From the NCBI RefSeq assembly GCF_000225825.1, contig NZ_AGBX01000008.1, forward strand, positions 124,001 through 188,000: 64,000 nt of DNA, written 5' to 3'. The DNA comes from Brachybacterium squillarum M-6-3. Lineage in GTDB: Bacteria; Actinomycetota; Actinomycetes; Actinomycetales; Dermabacteraceae. The translations under genes and the position numbers were made by a program. The notes below the pieces were generated by a model, which was not told where the DNA came from, ran no database searches, and saw only the letters and a list, made by a program, of their open reading frames with translations. Below are positions 1 to 8,517 of this stretch, piece by piece (the first letter of the stretch is position 1; each line of letters starts with the position of its first letter).

Positions 1-103
1 GCTTGAGGACCACCATGCACAGCAGGAACACGAGGATGGGCAGGGCGGCGACGAGCGCCGAGAGCGGCAGGCTGCCGAGGGGGTCGATGGTCTGAATCCA
101 CAT
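1..103 (-). CDS. lldP: L-lactate permease, N-terminal fragment
   Basis: Only the first 34 codons lie in the window; the gene runs off its left edge. The protein starts MWIQTIDPLGSLPLS and then enters a hydrophobic segment, matching the start of LctP/LldP lactate:proton symporters, which are large inner-membrane proteins of about 12-14 helices. A weak GAGG lies upstream of the ATG. It is the next gene downstream of ldh on the same strand, so import of lactate and its interconversion with pyruvate are probably linked. The 194-nt gap to ldh contains a hairpin, so the two may be transcribed unequally. Confidence 0.75.
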   Translation of the reverse strand, partial: MWIQTIDPLGSLPLSALVAALPILVFLLCMVVLK

Positions 104-225
104 GGCGGGGAGAACCTCACGTCGGGGTGCCGGGACGGGGTCGCGGCACCGGATCGGGAGACGCTGCGGGCAGTGCCGTCGGAAGGGGCACCGCGGTCGG
201 ATCTGGTCTTTCGGGGGCAGAGAGA

Positions 226-263
226 ACGGGGCGGCTCCCGGGGTGTGCCGGGTTCCGCCCCGT
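226..263 (-). terminator. Hairpin between ldh and lldP
   Basis: Nine-base arms at 226-234 and 255-263 (ACGGGGCGG / CCGCCCCGT) pair perfectly and enclose a second CCCGG/CCGGG stem. It lies just after the ldh stop codon on the transcribed strand and has no U-tract. It could be a terminator or an element that reduces read-through into lldP. Confidence 0.4.
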
Positions 264-297
264 CGTCCCTGACGAGTGGTCTCTGCGAGGCCTGGGG

Positions 298-1245
298 TCA
301 GCCGCGCAGGTCGGCGGCGACCTTCTTCAGCGCATCGGCCGAGGCCTGCAGGCGGGACAGCTCGTCCTCGCTGAACGGGGTCTCGGGGATCGGGCGGGCG
401 CCCTCGGCGCCGACGATGCAGGGCACCGAGAGGGCGGCGTCGGAGATGCCGTGCTCGCCCTGCAGGACGGGGGCGACTGGCAGGATGGCCTGCTCGTCGC
501 CGAGGATCGCCTCGACGATGCGGGCGCTGGAGAGGCCGATGGCGTGGTTGGTGGCGCCCTTGCCCTGGATGACCTTGTAGGCGGCGTCGCGGACGTCCAC
601 GGCGATCCGGTCGAGGTCCTCGCGGGAGAACAGCGGCGCGCCGTCCTGCTCCCACTGCTCGATCGGGACGGTGCCGATCCGCGCGCCGGACCACAGCGGG
701 AACTCGCTGTCCCCGTGCTCGCCGACGATCTGCGCGTGGACGCTGGCCTCGGCGACCTCGGCGCGACGGGCGATCTCCCAGCGCAGCCGCGAGGAGTCCA
801 GCACGGTGCCGGAGGCGAAGATGCGGTTCTCGGGCAGCCCCGAGGTCTCCTGGGCGAGCATCGTGAGCACGTCGCAGGGATTGGTGACGATCACGTAGAC
901 GGCGTCGGGGGCGACCTCCAGCAGCTGCGGCATGAGCGAGCGGAGGATCCCGGCGTTCGTCGCGGCCAGCTCCAGGCGGGTCTGCCCCGGCTTCTGCTTG
1001 GCCCCGGCGGTGATGACGACGACGTGCGAACCCTCCGCGACGCCGATGTCGGACCCGCCGACGATGTCGCTGCTGCCGAGGAACGCCGAGCCGTGTGCGA
1101 GGTCGAGCACCTCCGCCTCGGTGCGCTCGGTCGCGATGTCGTACAGGGCCACGTGGCGGGCGGATCCGCGGATCAGGGAGGCATAGGCGACGCTCGCCCC
1201 GACGGCGCCTGCTCCGACAACGGTCAGCTTCGAGTTCACGATCAT
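298..1245 (-). CDS. ldh: L-lactate dehydrogenase
   Basis: A 315-aa cytosolic NAD-dependent enzyme that interconverts pyruvate and L-lactate. The Rossmann motif GAGAVG is at residues 11-16 with the NAD-binding Asp at 36. The substrate loop AKQKPGQTR has Gln at 84, where malate dehydrogenases have Arg, which favours lactate specificity. The catalytic His is in EHGDSE (176-181). Length is normal for the family. There is no Shine-Dalgarno; TACGCT lies 6 nt before the ATG, suggesting a leaderless mRNA. A lactate permease gene follows on the same strand. Confidence 0.93.
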   Translation of the reverse strand: MIVNSKLTVVGAGAVGASVAYASLIRGSARHVALYDIATERTEAEVLDLAHGSAFLGSSDIVGGSDIGVAEGSHVVVITAGAKQKPGQTRLELAATNAGILRSLMPQLLEVAPDAVYVIVTNPCDVLTMLAQETSGLPENRIFASGTVLDSSRLRWEIARRAEVAEASVHAQIVGEHGDSEFPLWSGARIGTVPIEQWEQDGAPLFSREDLDRIAVDVRDAAYKVIQGKGATNHAIGLSSARIVEAILGDEQAILPVAPVLQGEHGISDAALSVPCIVGAEGARPIPETPFSEDELSRLQASADALKKVAADLRG

Positions 1246-1251
1246 GCGGCC

Positions 1252-1257
1252 AGCGTA
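1252..1257 (-). promoter_or_regulatory. Leaderless -10 element of ldh
   Basis: TACGCT on the minus strand ends 6 nt before the ldh ATG. The same hexamer at the same distance precedes the YitT, serine hydrolase and trhA genes in this window. Confidence 0.5.
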
Positions 1258-1369
1258 GGCTCGTCCGGGCGCCCTGCCACAGGACCTAGGTCGGCTCCAC
1301 CGTCGGCCGCGCTGGTGGGGACGCGGTCCACCGCGGACCGTTCACCGACTCGACACCCCGGAGGCCCCC

Positions 1370-1690
1370 ATGATCCTCATCAACGTCCGTTTCCCCGTCC
1401 GCCCCGAGGTCGCCGACCGCTGGCCGGAGATCGCTCGCCCCTTCACGGAGGCGACCCGCGCCGAGCCGGGCAACAAGTGGTTCACCTGGTCGCGGGACGT
1501 CGAGGACCCGACGGTGTACGTGCTGCTCGAGGCCTTCGAGGACGACGCCGCCGGGGCGCACGTGGACTCCGACCACTTCCGCACCATGCAGGCGGAGTTC
1601 CCGCAGTACCTGCGCGAGACCCCGCAGATCGTCTCCCATCAGGTGGACGGCGACGGCTGGGGCCCGATGGGTGAGCTCACGGTCGACTGA
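1370..1690 (+). CDS. Antibiotic-biosynthesis-monooxygenase (ABM) domain protein
   Basis: A 106-aa protein with the size and alpha/beta pattern of YgiN-like ABM proteins, small dimeric ferredoxin-fold enzymes or quinol monooxygenases. It starts with a hydrophobic first strand (MILINVRFPV), has a central EPGNKWFTW segment, and a late HVDSDHFRTM helix of the kind that lines the ABM pocket. GGAGG lies 5 nt before the ATG. The gene is alone, convergent with the ECF sigma gene. The physiological substrate cannot be read from sequence. Confidence 0.7.
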   Translation: MILINVRFPVRPEVADRWPEIARPFTEATRAEPGNKWFTWSRDVEDPTVYVLLEAFEDDAAGAHVDSDHFRTMQAEFPQYLRETPQIVSHQVDGDGWGPMGELTVD

Positions 1691-1725
1691 GCGCCGCGGA
1701 GCGGACGGGCGTCGTCCGGCGTCCT

Positions 1726-2652
1726 TCAGCGCTCCAGCCGGGCGAGCTTCTCGGGGTTCCGCTGGAGGGCGATCCCGGTGACGCGGCGCCCGTCGCTCTC
1801 GATCCAGGTCACGCTGTCCACGCCCCCGGGTCCGGTCGCGACCAGGGCCGGGTGCCCGTTGACCTCGCGCACGGTCCAGGTGAGGGCGCGCACGTCGGCC
1901 TTCTCGAACAGGCCGAGGACGAACCGCATCGTGCGGTCCGCGCCGAGGATCGGGCGGCGCGCGGCCCTCGCGATCCCGCCGCCGTCGCTGGTGAGCACCA
2001 CGTCGGGGGCGAGCACGCCGACCAGGTCCGCGAGCGGCACCTCCCCGCGGGCGGCGGCCAGGAACGCCCCGGTCAGCTCCCGCGAGAGGTCCGCGTCGAC
2101 CTCGTGGCGGTCCTCCCCCGCCGCGACGTGGACCCGGGCCCGCCGGACCAGCTGCCGCACCGCCGGTTCCCGCCGCCCGAGGGCCTGCGCGATCTCCGCG
2201 TACGGCACCGCGAACACCTCCCGCAGCACGAAGGCGGCGCGCTCGAGCGGCGAGAGGGTCTGCAGCACGACCAGCAGCGCGAGGGAGACCTCTGCGGCCA
2301 CCTCGGCGACGTGCGCGGGGTCCTGATCGGTGCGGTCCGCGCCGGTGAGGACGGGTTCGGGCAGCCAGGGCCCGGGATACTCCTCGCGGCGGCGCGAGCG
2401 GGACCGGATCTGGTTCAGTGCCTGGTGGGTGACGGCACCGAGCAGGTAGGCCCGGGCGTCGCGCACCGTCGCGACGTCCACCGCCCGCCACCGCAGCCAG
2501 GTCTCCTGGACCGCGTCCTCCGCGTCCTGCGCGGTGCCGAGCACGCGGTAGGCCGCGCCGAGCAGGTCCCGCCGATGGTCGAGGAACGGTGCCGCGTGGG
2601 GATCCGCGCCGGCCGCGTCGGCCGGGCCGGTCCTCCGTCCCTCGTCCGCCAC
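1726..2652 (-). CDS. ECF41-group RNA polymerase sigma factor with SnoaL-like C-terminal domain
   Basis: A 308-aa SigJ-like ECF sigma factor that redirects RNA polymerase. Sigma2 spans about 20-95 and sigma4 about 120-180, followed by an NTF2/SnoaL-like extension to the end. Three ECF41 hallmarks are visible: WLPEP (96-100) in the linker, DGGG (223-226) and NPEKL (299-303) in the extension. In this group the extension replaces an anti-sigma factor. The GTG start is chosen because it overlaps nothing essential, has GGAGG upstream, and lies 1 nt after the TGA of the carboxymuconolactone decarboxylase gene, implying translational coupling. The signal sensed is unknown. Confidence 0.9.
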   Translation of the reverse strand: MADEGRRTGPADAAGADPHAAPFLDHRRDLLGAAYRVLGTAQDAEDAVQETWLRWRAVDVATVRDARAYLLGAVTHQALNQIRSRSRRREEYPGPWLPEPVLTGADRTDQDPAHVAEVAAEVSLALLVVLQTLSPLERAAFVLREVFAVPYAEIAQALGRREPAVRQLVRRARVHVAAGEDRHEVDADLSRELTGAFLAAARGEVPLADLVGVLAPDVVLTSDGGGIARAARRPILGADRTMRFVLGLFEKADVRALTWTVREVNGHPALVATGPGGVDSVTWIESDGRRVTGIALQRNPEKLARLER

Positions 2653-2653
2653 C

Positions 2654-3250
2654 TCAAACCACCTCCGGCACCGCGCAGTCGTCCCGGTAGCCCTGGCTGC
2701 GCAGCCCGAGCCCCGCGTTGAACCGGGAGCGGTAGTTCTCGAGCGCCACCAGAGCGGCGAGCTCGACGATCTGCCGGTCGTCGAGCGCGGGGCGCAGGTC
2801 CTCGACCATCGCATCGGTCGCGGCGGACGGGGTGGCGCTCGCGGCCACGGCGTAGCGGAGGACGGCGCGGTCGAGGTCCGAGTAGGCGTCGCTCGTGGTC
2901 CAGCGGTCGATCTCGCGGACCGCCCGCGGGTCGATGCCCCGGTGGCGGAACTCCCACTCGCCGAAGTCGATGCACCAGGAGCAGCCGATCTCCTGGGAGA
3001 CGGCGAGCACCGCGAGGGCGTGCAGGCGCGGCGGCAGGCGCTTCCAGGTCATCGCCGCGGACTCCAGGCCCAGCCAGCCGGCCAGGACCCGGCGGTGGTG
3101 GAAGGCGGCGCGCAACGGGTCCGGGACCTTCCCGCCGTACAGGCGACGGGCGATGGCCCCGAGGGTGGACTCGAGCGGGCCGGTGGGGCCCAGGGGCACG
3201 CGGGCGCGGCGCGGGGCGGCGGGCAGCTCGGTCAGGGCTCGGATGCTCAT
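2654..3250 (-). CDS. Carboxymuconolactone decarboxylase / AhpD-like protein, ECF41 partner
   Basis: A 198-aa protein of the carboxymuconolactone decarboxylase superfamily. It carries the redox motif EIGCSWC with Cys at 90 and 93, typical of AhpD-like members that reduce peroxides through a CXXC pair. ATG at 3250 has AAGGAG upstream; a longer reading to 3322 adds only an Arg-rich tail. It is first in a two-gene unit with the ECF41 sigma factor and is preceded by a matching ECF41 promoter, so it is the likely main target of that sigma factor. Which compound is oxidised or reduced is not evident. Confidence 0.85.
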   Translation of the reverse strand: MSIRALTELPAAPRRARVPLGPTGPLESTLGAIARRLYGGKVPDPLRAAFHHRRVLAGWLGLESAAMTWKRLPPRLHALAVLAVSQEIGCSWCIDFGEWEFRHRGIDPRAVREIDRWTTSDAYSDLDRAVLRYAVAASATPSAATDAMVEDLRPALDDRQIVELAALVALENYRSRFNAGLGLRSQGYRDDCAVPEVV

Positions 3251-3294
3251 GGCTCTCCTTCGTCGGGACCGGCGGGATGCGCGGTCACGAGGAG

Positions 3295-3321
3295 GACACC
3301 GGCCGCAGGGCGGATGTGACA
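3295..3321 (-). promoter_or_regulatory. ECF41-type promoter
   Basis: On the minus strand TGTCACA (3321-3315) is followed after exactly 16 nt by TGTC (3298-3295), about 45 nt before the decarboxylase ATG. The published ECF41 consensus is TGTCACA-N16/17-CGTC, so the -35 is exact and the -10 has one mismatch. This predicts autoregulation. Confidence 0.7.
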
Positions 3322-3373
3322 TCGCGGCGGCGAGGGAGGGACCCTTTTCCCGGATCAGGACCGTCGGTGCAGG

Positions 3374-4183
3374 TCACGCGGCACGCCCGCGCCGAACGCG
3401 CAGCACGATCGTCGCTCCCAGCACGACGGCCGCGGCGACCCCCGCCATCACCGCGGTCGCGGTGGACTGCGGGAGGTCGGTGCTGCGCGCGATCGCCACC
3501 CAGGCGAGGCCCCAGACCAGCGACAGCATCGGGGCGATCCGACCGCGGGTGCGGACCGCGAGGCCGACGCCCACCGCGGCGGCCACCGCGAGCACCACAC
3601 CCGCCCACAGCTCCGGCGGCAGGCCGAGACCGTCGAACCCGACGGCGACGAGCACGGCGGTCGCGTTCGCGGCCGTCGCGACCACCACCCATCCCAGGTA
3701 GAGCCCGAGCGGTCCGTCCACGAGCAGCCGGTCCAGGGTCCCGCGCGGCGGGAGCTCCTCGAGGATCAGCAGGATGCGGGCGAGCACCGCGACCAGCACG
3801 ACGATCACCGGCAGGCTGAGGAGCAGCAGGTCCGCCTGGACCACGCCGATCCACAGCGCGTTCAGCGCGAGGGAGGCGACGACCCACCATCCCAGGCGGC
3901 GCAGCCGTTCGTCGTCGCGCCGACCGGGCAGCACCTGATAGATCGCGAGGGCGAGCATGCCCGTGTAGATCAGGCTCCAGATCCGGAAGGCGCCGCGGCC
4001 CGGGGCGATGAGCGTGGAGTCCGCGTCGAGGTAGCCCCCGGCGGCCTCGGTGATCGGGGTCCCGACCACGGCCCCCGAGCCGAGGAAGGCGGCGACGATC
4101 GCCAGCAGGGAGCTGACCAGGACGGCGACGGGACGGATCCGGTCGCCGCGGCGAGGCGGCGCGGAGGCGGAGGTCGTGGCCAT
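3374..4183 (-). CDS. TspO/MBR-like tryptophan-rich membrane protein
   Basis: A 269-aa integral membrane protein with about seven hydrophobic segments. The block FRIWSLIYTGMLALAIYQ followed by a Trp-rich helix (GWWVVAS, ALWIGVVQ) is typical of the larger actinobacterial relatives of TspO/MBR tryptophan-rich sensory proteins, which bind tetrapyrrole-like ligands. It exceeds the roughly 160 aa of classic TspO, so ligand binding should not be assumed. ATG at 4183 is supported by GAAGGAG upstream. Divergent from an acetyltransferase gene. Confidence 0.6.
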   Translation of the reverse strand: MATTSASAPPRRGDRIRPVAVLVSSLLAIVAAFLGSGAVVGTPITEAAGGYLDADSTLIAPGRGAFRIWSLIYTGMLALAIYQVLPGRRDDERLRRLGWWVVASLALNALWIGVVQADLLLLSLPVIVVLVAVLARILLILEELPPRGTLDRLLVDGPLGLYLGWVVVATAANATAVLVAVGFDGLGLPPELWAGVVLAVAAAVGVGLAVRTRGRIAPMLSLVWGLAWVAIARSTDLPQSTATAVMAGVAAAVVLGATIVLRVRRGRAA

Positions 4184-4334
4184 GGTCTGCTCCTTCAGGG
4201 CGCGAGGGCTCGGCACGTCGAGCGTATCCGGCGACCGGACGCGGGCCCGGCGGCTCAGGCCCCGGCCGGTCACGGATGCGCAACGGGAGGCGCCGAGCGG
4301 GGCGGATCCCGAGCCGGCCGGGTCAGGATCGGGC

Positions 4335-4814
4335 GTGCCCCTCGTGATAGCGCCCGCCGACCTCACCGACCCGCGTCTGCACGCGCTGCTGCGCGACCAC
4401 CTCGCGGACATGGCGCCCACGGCGCCGCCCGAGAGCCGGCATGCGCTCGACCTCACCGGTCTCGCGGCACCGGGTGTGCAGCTCTGGGCCGCGGAGAGCG
4501 ACGGAGAGCTGGTGGGGACCGTGGCGCTCGCGCCGGTCGCCGGGGCCGAGGGCGGGAGGCACCTCGAGCTGAAGTCGATGCGGACGGACCCCGCGCGCCG
4601 TGGGGAGGGCATCGGGGCGGCCCTGCTGGTGCACGCCCTGGGTCAGGCTCGGACGCAGGGCGCGGAGCGCGTGTCGCTCGAGACCGGGACCGCGGAGTTC
4701 TTCGCCCCCGCGCACCGCCTGTACCGGCGGCACGGCTTCACTCCCTGCCCTCCGTTCGGCGCCTACGTCGAGGACCCGCACAGCCGATTCCTGACTCTCG
4801 CGGTCCCCGGCTGA
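4335..4814 (+). CDS. GNAT family N-acetyltransferase
   Basis: A 159-aa single-domain GNAT protein. The acetyl-CoA loop is RRGEGIGAALL and the C-terminal part has the usual LYRRHGF segment before the last strands. A GTG at 4335 is preferred because it begins the first beta strand (PLVIAPADL); a second GTG at 4344 is possible. The open frame extends much further upstream but is not protein-like there. The substrate is not predictable. Confidence 0.75.
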   Translation: MPLVIAPADLTDPRLHALLRDHLADMAPTAPPESRHALDLTGLAAPGVQLWAAESDGELVGTVALAPVAGAEGGRHLELKSMRTDPARRGEGIGAALLVHALGQARTQGAERVSLETGTAEFFAPAHRLYRRHGFTPCPPFGAYVEDPHSRFLTLAVPG

Positions 4815-4906
4815 CCACCGTGGTCGGGCGCCGGGGCGCGCGGCGCGCGGACGTCCGCACCCTGCCCGACCCCGCCGGAGCCCTGTCGTCCGTCGGGGCC
4901 GCGCCC

Positions 4907-4912
4907 TACGCT
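4907..4912 (+). promoter_or_regulatory. Leaderless -10 element of serine hydrolase gene
   Basis: TACGCT ends 6 nt before the ATG at 4919, with no Shine-Dalgarno in between. Confidence 0.5.
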
Positions 4913-4918
4913 GACGCC

Positions 4919-6019
4919 ATGTCCGCACCGCTGCAGGATCTGCTCACCCGTCACGTCGACGCCGGGACCATGCCGGGGGTGATCGCGAGCCTCGGCCGCG
5001 ACCTCGACCCGATCGTCCTCGGGACCACCGGCCCGGGCGGCGCACCGCTCGACGCGGACGCGATCGTGCGCATCCAGTCGATGACCAAGGTGATCACCGC
5101 GGTCGTCGCCCTGCATCTGGTCGAGGACGGTGCTCTCGGCCTGGACGACCCCGTCGAACGCTGGATGCCGGAGCTCGCCGACCGCCGCGTGCTCCGCACC
5201 CCGGACGCCGAGCTCACGGACACGGTGCCCGCCCCGCGTCCGATCACCCTGCGCCACCTGCTCACCAACACCAGCGGCTACGGCATGGCAACCTCCGACT
5301 CCCCCGTCGCCCGGGCCATGCAGGAGAACCGCACCGCGGCGGGGGCGGAGCCGCCCGTCCTGGGCGCTCAGGACTGGCTGGATGCGCTCGCCGCGCTGCC
5401 GCTGATCGTCCCGCCCGGCGAGGGCTGGCGCTACCACCACTCCTTCGGCCTGCTCGGGATCCTGCTGGGTCGGGTCGCGGGGCGGCCGACCGGGGAGCTG
5501 CTGCACGAGCGACTGTTCGCCCCGCTCGGCATGCCCGACACCGGCTTCCGCGTACGCGAGGGCCAGGAGCACCGGCTGCCGCCGGCGCTCCGCCACGGGG
5601 AGGATGGGCTCGAGGTGACCGAGGCCGCCGGCTCCGGCTTCCACGTCGGCTCCGCGCCGTTCGACGAGAGCCACGGGGAGCTCGTCTCCACCCTCGCGGA
5701 CCTGCACCGGTTCTTCCGCGCCCTCCACGACGGGGAGCTGCTGTCCCCCGAGCACCTCGAGGCGCTGCGCACCGATCAGGTGCCCGCAGCAGCGAAGGCG
5801 GAGGACAGCTTCTTCCCGGGGTTCTGGGACGGCACCGGCTGGGGCTACGGGGTGTCCGTGCTGACCGCCGGACCGCACGCCGGGCGCTACGGCTGGTCCG
5901 GCGGGCAGGGCACCGACGTGTTCGTCGACCCGGACGGCACGATCTGCCTCGTGCTCACCCAGGTGGAGATGGGCGAGCGGATCATGGGGCTGCTCGGGGA
6001 GCTGCAGGAGGTGCGCTGA
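4919..6019 (+). CDS. Serine hydrolase, beta-lactamase (class C/PBP-like) family
   Basis: A 366-aa protein of the beta-lactamase-related serine hydrolases. The nucleophile motif SMTK is at 54-57, a YHHS motif (172-175) stands where class C enzymes have Tyr-X-Asn, and a late GWSGGQGT takes the place of the KTG strand. These features indicate an esterase or D-aminopeptidase-like enzyme, not a true beta-lactamase. There is no signal peptide, so it is probably cytosolic. Start at 4919 follows a TACGCT element by 6 nt. Convergent with the PaaX-family gene. Confidence 0.8.
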   Translation: MSAPLQDLLTRHVDAGTMPGVIASLGRDLDPIVLGTTGPGGAPLDADAIVRIQSMTKVITAVVALHLVEDGALGLDDPVERWMPELADRRVLRTPDAELTDTVPAPRPITLRHLLTNTSGYGMATSDSPVARAMQENRTAAGAEPPVLGAQDWLDALAALPLIVPPGEGWRYHHSFGLLGILLGRVAGRPTGELLHERLFAPLGMPDTGFRVREGQEHRLPPALRHGEDGLEVTEAAGSGFHVGSAPFDESHGELVSTLADLHRFFRALHDGELLSPEHLEALRTDQVPAAAKAEDSFFPGFWDGTGWGYGVSVLTAGPHAGRYGWSGGQGTDVFVDPDGTICLVLTQVEMGERIMGLLGELQEVR

Positions 6020-6030
6020 GGCGCCGCCGT

Positions 6031-6792
6031 TCAGCGGTCCACGTCCCCTCCGGCGTCGATCCAGCGCTCCCACCAGGTACGGCGCAGCACCGAGGGCTCC
6101 CACGGCCCCGGACGCAGCTCCGGCGGGATCAGCGGGTCCTCGCGCACCGAACGGTCGAGGGCATCGGCGAGCAGCAGGCGACGGACCGGAGCTGGCTGGT
6201 CGGCGTCGTCCGCCGCGAGCGCCCGACGCAGCGGTGCGTACCCGTCGAGGATCGGTGCCGCCGGCCAGAGCCGGGCGGCGAGCGCCGCGGGATCCGTCTC
6301 CCCGTGCACGTCGAGCTCCGCGGCCACGGCGTGGACGAGGTCCGACGCGGCTCCCGGGCGCAGCTGCGAGCGGAGATCGTGCGGGCTCACGGACAGGCTC
6401 GTCGCGACGGGGACGGCCGCCGCGGCCGCCAGGTCCCGGCGCAGCCGGTCGCGCCGGGCCCGGGCCGCCTCGGGGGTGCTGACGGCGAACAGGTGCCATC
6501 GGCCGTCCCAGCGGATCGACCCGGCGTCCTGCCCGGCGGCGAGCTCGAGGGCCTCGTCGTCCGCGCGGATCCGATCGCGTCCCTCGCGGGTCAGCTGCAG
6601 CGTGGCCGCGCGGCCGCGGCCGTCCTGGACCACCTCCCCCGCGGCCTGCAGGCGACGCAGCGCGAGGCGCAGCGTCTGGTCGGCGAGGCCGACGGCGTTC
6701 GCGGACGCGTAGACCTCGGCGGCGGGGGCGCTGCCCGTGGGCCGGAGCGCGAGCTCGACGACGCTGCGGGGGGAGATCGCCGGGCGGCTCAT
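6031..6792 (-). CDS. PaaX family transcriptional regulator
   Basis: A 253-aa regulator. The N-terminal winged helix (about 8-70, MSRPAISPRSVVELALR onward) is followed by the central PaaX domain (IRWDGRWHLFAV) and the C-terminal PaaX domain ending in RRTWWERWIDAGGD. PaaX proteins repress aromatic-acid catabolic genes by binding acyl-CoA ligands, but no such genes are nearby. The ATG overlaps the TGA of the upstream acetyltransferase by ATGA, so the two are translationally coupled. Confidence 0.8.
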   Translation of the reverse strand: MSRPAISPRSVVELALRPTGSAPAAEVYASANAVGLADQTLRLALRRLQAAGEVVQDGRGRAATLQLTREGRDRIRADDEALELAAGQDAGSIRWDGRWHLFAVSTPEAARARRDRLRRDLAAAAAVPVATSLSVSPHDLRSQLRPGAASDLVHAVAAELDVHGETDPAALAARLWPAAPILDGYAPLRRALAADDADQPAPVRRLLLADALDRSVREDPLIPPELRPGPWEPSVLRRTWWERWIDAGGDVDR

Positions 6793-7421
6793 CGCACACT
6801 CCGCTCGAGGACGCGGTAGCCGGAGAACCCGTAGATGCCGCGCACGATCGGGGCGAGCGGACCCCGGCCGCCCTCCTCGACGACCTGGAAGCCGCGGCGG
6901 ACGTAGAGCCGCGCCGCGAGCGGGTTGGTGTCCACGACGCTCAGACGGACGGCGTCCTGCGACTGCTCCCGGGCCAGCTCGAGGGCGGCGTCGAGCAGTG
7001 CCGTGCCGACCCCGCGCCCGCGGACCGCCCTGTCCACGACGAGGCCGTCCAGCAGGAGGACCCGGGGCGGCGCGCTCCGGACCAAGGGCGCGAGCAGCAG
7101 GAGCGCGCGCAGGGAACGACGGATGCCGAGGTGCTCCCTCAGCCCCGCCCAGGTGACATCGACCGCCGGCCGGCCGTCCAGTACGACGCCGCAGATCCCG
7201 AGCACGGCTCGGCTGTCGGCATCCCGGGCGACCAGGACCGACCCGCTCCGCAGCGGGTCCGCGACCACGGCCCGCAGGGCTGCGGCGTCCGGGATCCCCG
7301 CGCCGAGCTTGCGGGAGAAGGCCTGCACGTACAGCGCGGAGACCGCCTCCCGCTCGTGCGGTGCGATCCCGCGGCCGATCCGGACGGCCGGGGACGCCGT
7401 GGCTCCACTGTCCATGCCCAC
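6789..7421 (-). CDS. GNAT family N-acetyltransferase
   Basis: A 210-aa GNAT protein with the acetyl-CoA loop RAVRGRGVGTALL and a following NPLAARLYVRRGFQ segment. The start is GTG at 7421 or ATG two codons later. It is first in a two-gene unit with the PaaX regulator (4-nt overlap) and divergent from an alpha/beta hydrolase gene only about 30 bp away. The substrate is unknown; coupling to PaaX suggests a shared regulon. Confidence 0.75.
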   Translation of the reverse strand: MGMDSGATASPAVRIGRGIAPHEREAVSALYVQAFSRKLGAGIPDAAALRAVVADPLRSGSVLVARDADSRAVLGICGVVLDGRPAVDVTWAGLREHLGIRRSLRALLLLAPLVRSAPPRVLLLDGLVVDRAVRGRGVGTALLDAALELAREQSQDAVRLSVVDTNPLAARLYVRRGFQVVEEGGRGPLAPIVRGIYGFSGYRVLERSVR

Positions 7422-7437
7422 AACCTATCTCGCACTG

Positions 7438-7443
7438 TACGAT
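7438..7443 (+). promoter_or_regulatory. Leaderless -10 element of alpha/beta hydrolase gene
   Basis: TACGAT ends 7 nt before the ATG at 7451. It overlaps an 8-bp palindrome, ACGATCGT, in the 30-bp divergent spacer, which could serve as an operator. Confidence 0.4.
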
Positions 7444-7450
7444 CGTGTCC

Positions 7451-8488
7451 ATGACGAGAGATCATGGGCCGGCGCGACGCCGAGCGCGTCCCCTGCGCAG
7501 AGCCGCCGCAGGGCTGCTCGCCGTGCTGGTGGTCGTCGCAGGCGCGGTGGTGCTCGGCCACAGCTTCCGCCTGTCCCTGCAGGCGGTGACGATCCCGACC
7601 TCCCAGGGGGACCTGGAGGGGGTGCTGGCGTTCCCCGAGGACGCAGCGGCACGGGGGCTGGTCGTGATGGTGCACGGCGACGGCCCGGTGGACGCGACCC
7701 AGGACGATCTCTACCTGCCCTGGTTCGAGGCCGCTGCCGAGGCCGGCTACGCGACCCTGTCGTGGTCCAAGCCCGGCGTGGCCGGGTCCGCCGGCGACTG
7801 GCTGGACCAGAGCATGGCGGACCGCGCGCGGGAGGTCGACGAGGTCCTGGACTGGGCGACGCGGAGGTCCGACCTCCCCACCGGCACCGTGGTCCTGTGG
7901 GGTGCGAGCCAGGCCGGCTGGGTGGTGCCGCGGGTGGTCGCCGATCGGGAGGACGTGGACGGCGTGATCGCGGTGGGCACCGCAATCGACTGGCAGCGAC
8001 AGGGCGGGTACCACCTGGAGGCCACGCTCGAGCACGAGGGCGCCGATGCCGAGGAGCGCGCCTCCGCTCTGGCGGAACGGGAGCGGGTGCAGGACCTGCT
8101 GGACCGCCGGGCGACCCACGCGGAGTACCTCGCGGTCACCACGGACGCCGACCCGATGACCGCGGACCGCTGGGGCTTCGTGCTGCGGAACCACGGGTCC
8201 GACGCGTCGGCCGACCTGGAGGCGGCCTCCGCCCGGGGGATCCCCTGGCACCTGATGGCGGGCCGGGAGGACCGCAACGTCGACGTCGCGGAGACGGAGC
8301 AGGTGTACCGGGAGGTGCTCGGGGACCACCTGACCGTCTCCTGGTTCGATGCCGCGCACTCGATGGCCCGGCCCGTCATGGAGGACGTCGAGCCGATCGG
8401 CCTCGCGACCGCGGTCCTCGCTCCCCGCTCGCTGATGGCCCCCGGGGTGCTCGACGACTACCGGCGGACTCTCGGGAGGATGGGCTGA
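7451..8488 (+). CDS. Membrane-anchored alpha/beta hydrolase
   Basis: A 345-aa protein. A basic N-terminus is followed by a hydrophobic segment at about 17-37, read as a signal anchor or signal peptide. The hydrolase fold shows the oxyanion loop VMVHGDGP, the nucleophile elbow GASQAG and a late DAAHSMARP that supplies the catalytic His. It resembles the dienelactone-hydrolase/BAAT-type hydrolases of unknown substrate. The gene starts 7 nt after a TACGAT element. Confidence 0.75.
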   Translation: MTRDHGPARRRARPLRRAAAGLLAVLVVVAGAVVLGHSFRLSLQAVTIPTSQGDLEGVLAFPEDAAARGLVVMVHGDGPVDATQDDLYLPWFEAAAEAGYATLSWSKPGVAGSAGDWLDQSMADRAREVDEVLDWATRRSDLPTGTVVLWGASQAGWVVPRVVADREDVDGVIAVGTAIDWQRQGGYHLEATLEHEGADAEERASALAERERVQDLLDRRATHAEYLAVTTDADPMTADRWGFVLRNHGSDASADLEAASARGIPWHLMAGREDRNVDVAETEQVYREVLGDHLTVSWFDAAHSMARPVMEDVEPIGLATAVLAPRSLMAPGVLDDYRRTLGRMG

Positions 8489-8517
8489 CCCGGTGCCGGG
8501 CGCCGACCGGCGTCGTG

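Noticed and set aside
127-1674. Long plus-strand open frame over ldh
   Set aside because: It is an antisense shadow of the real minus-strand gene; composition is Gly/Arg/Asp-rich and no family is recognisable.
4919-6019. A true beta-lactamase resistance gene
   Set aside because: The SXXK motif is present, but Tyr-X-Asn and KTG are replaced and there is no signal peptide, so it is called only a serine hydrolase.
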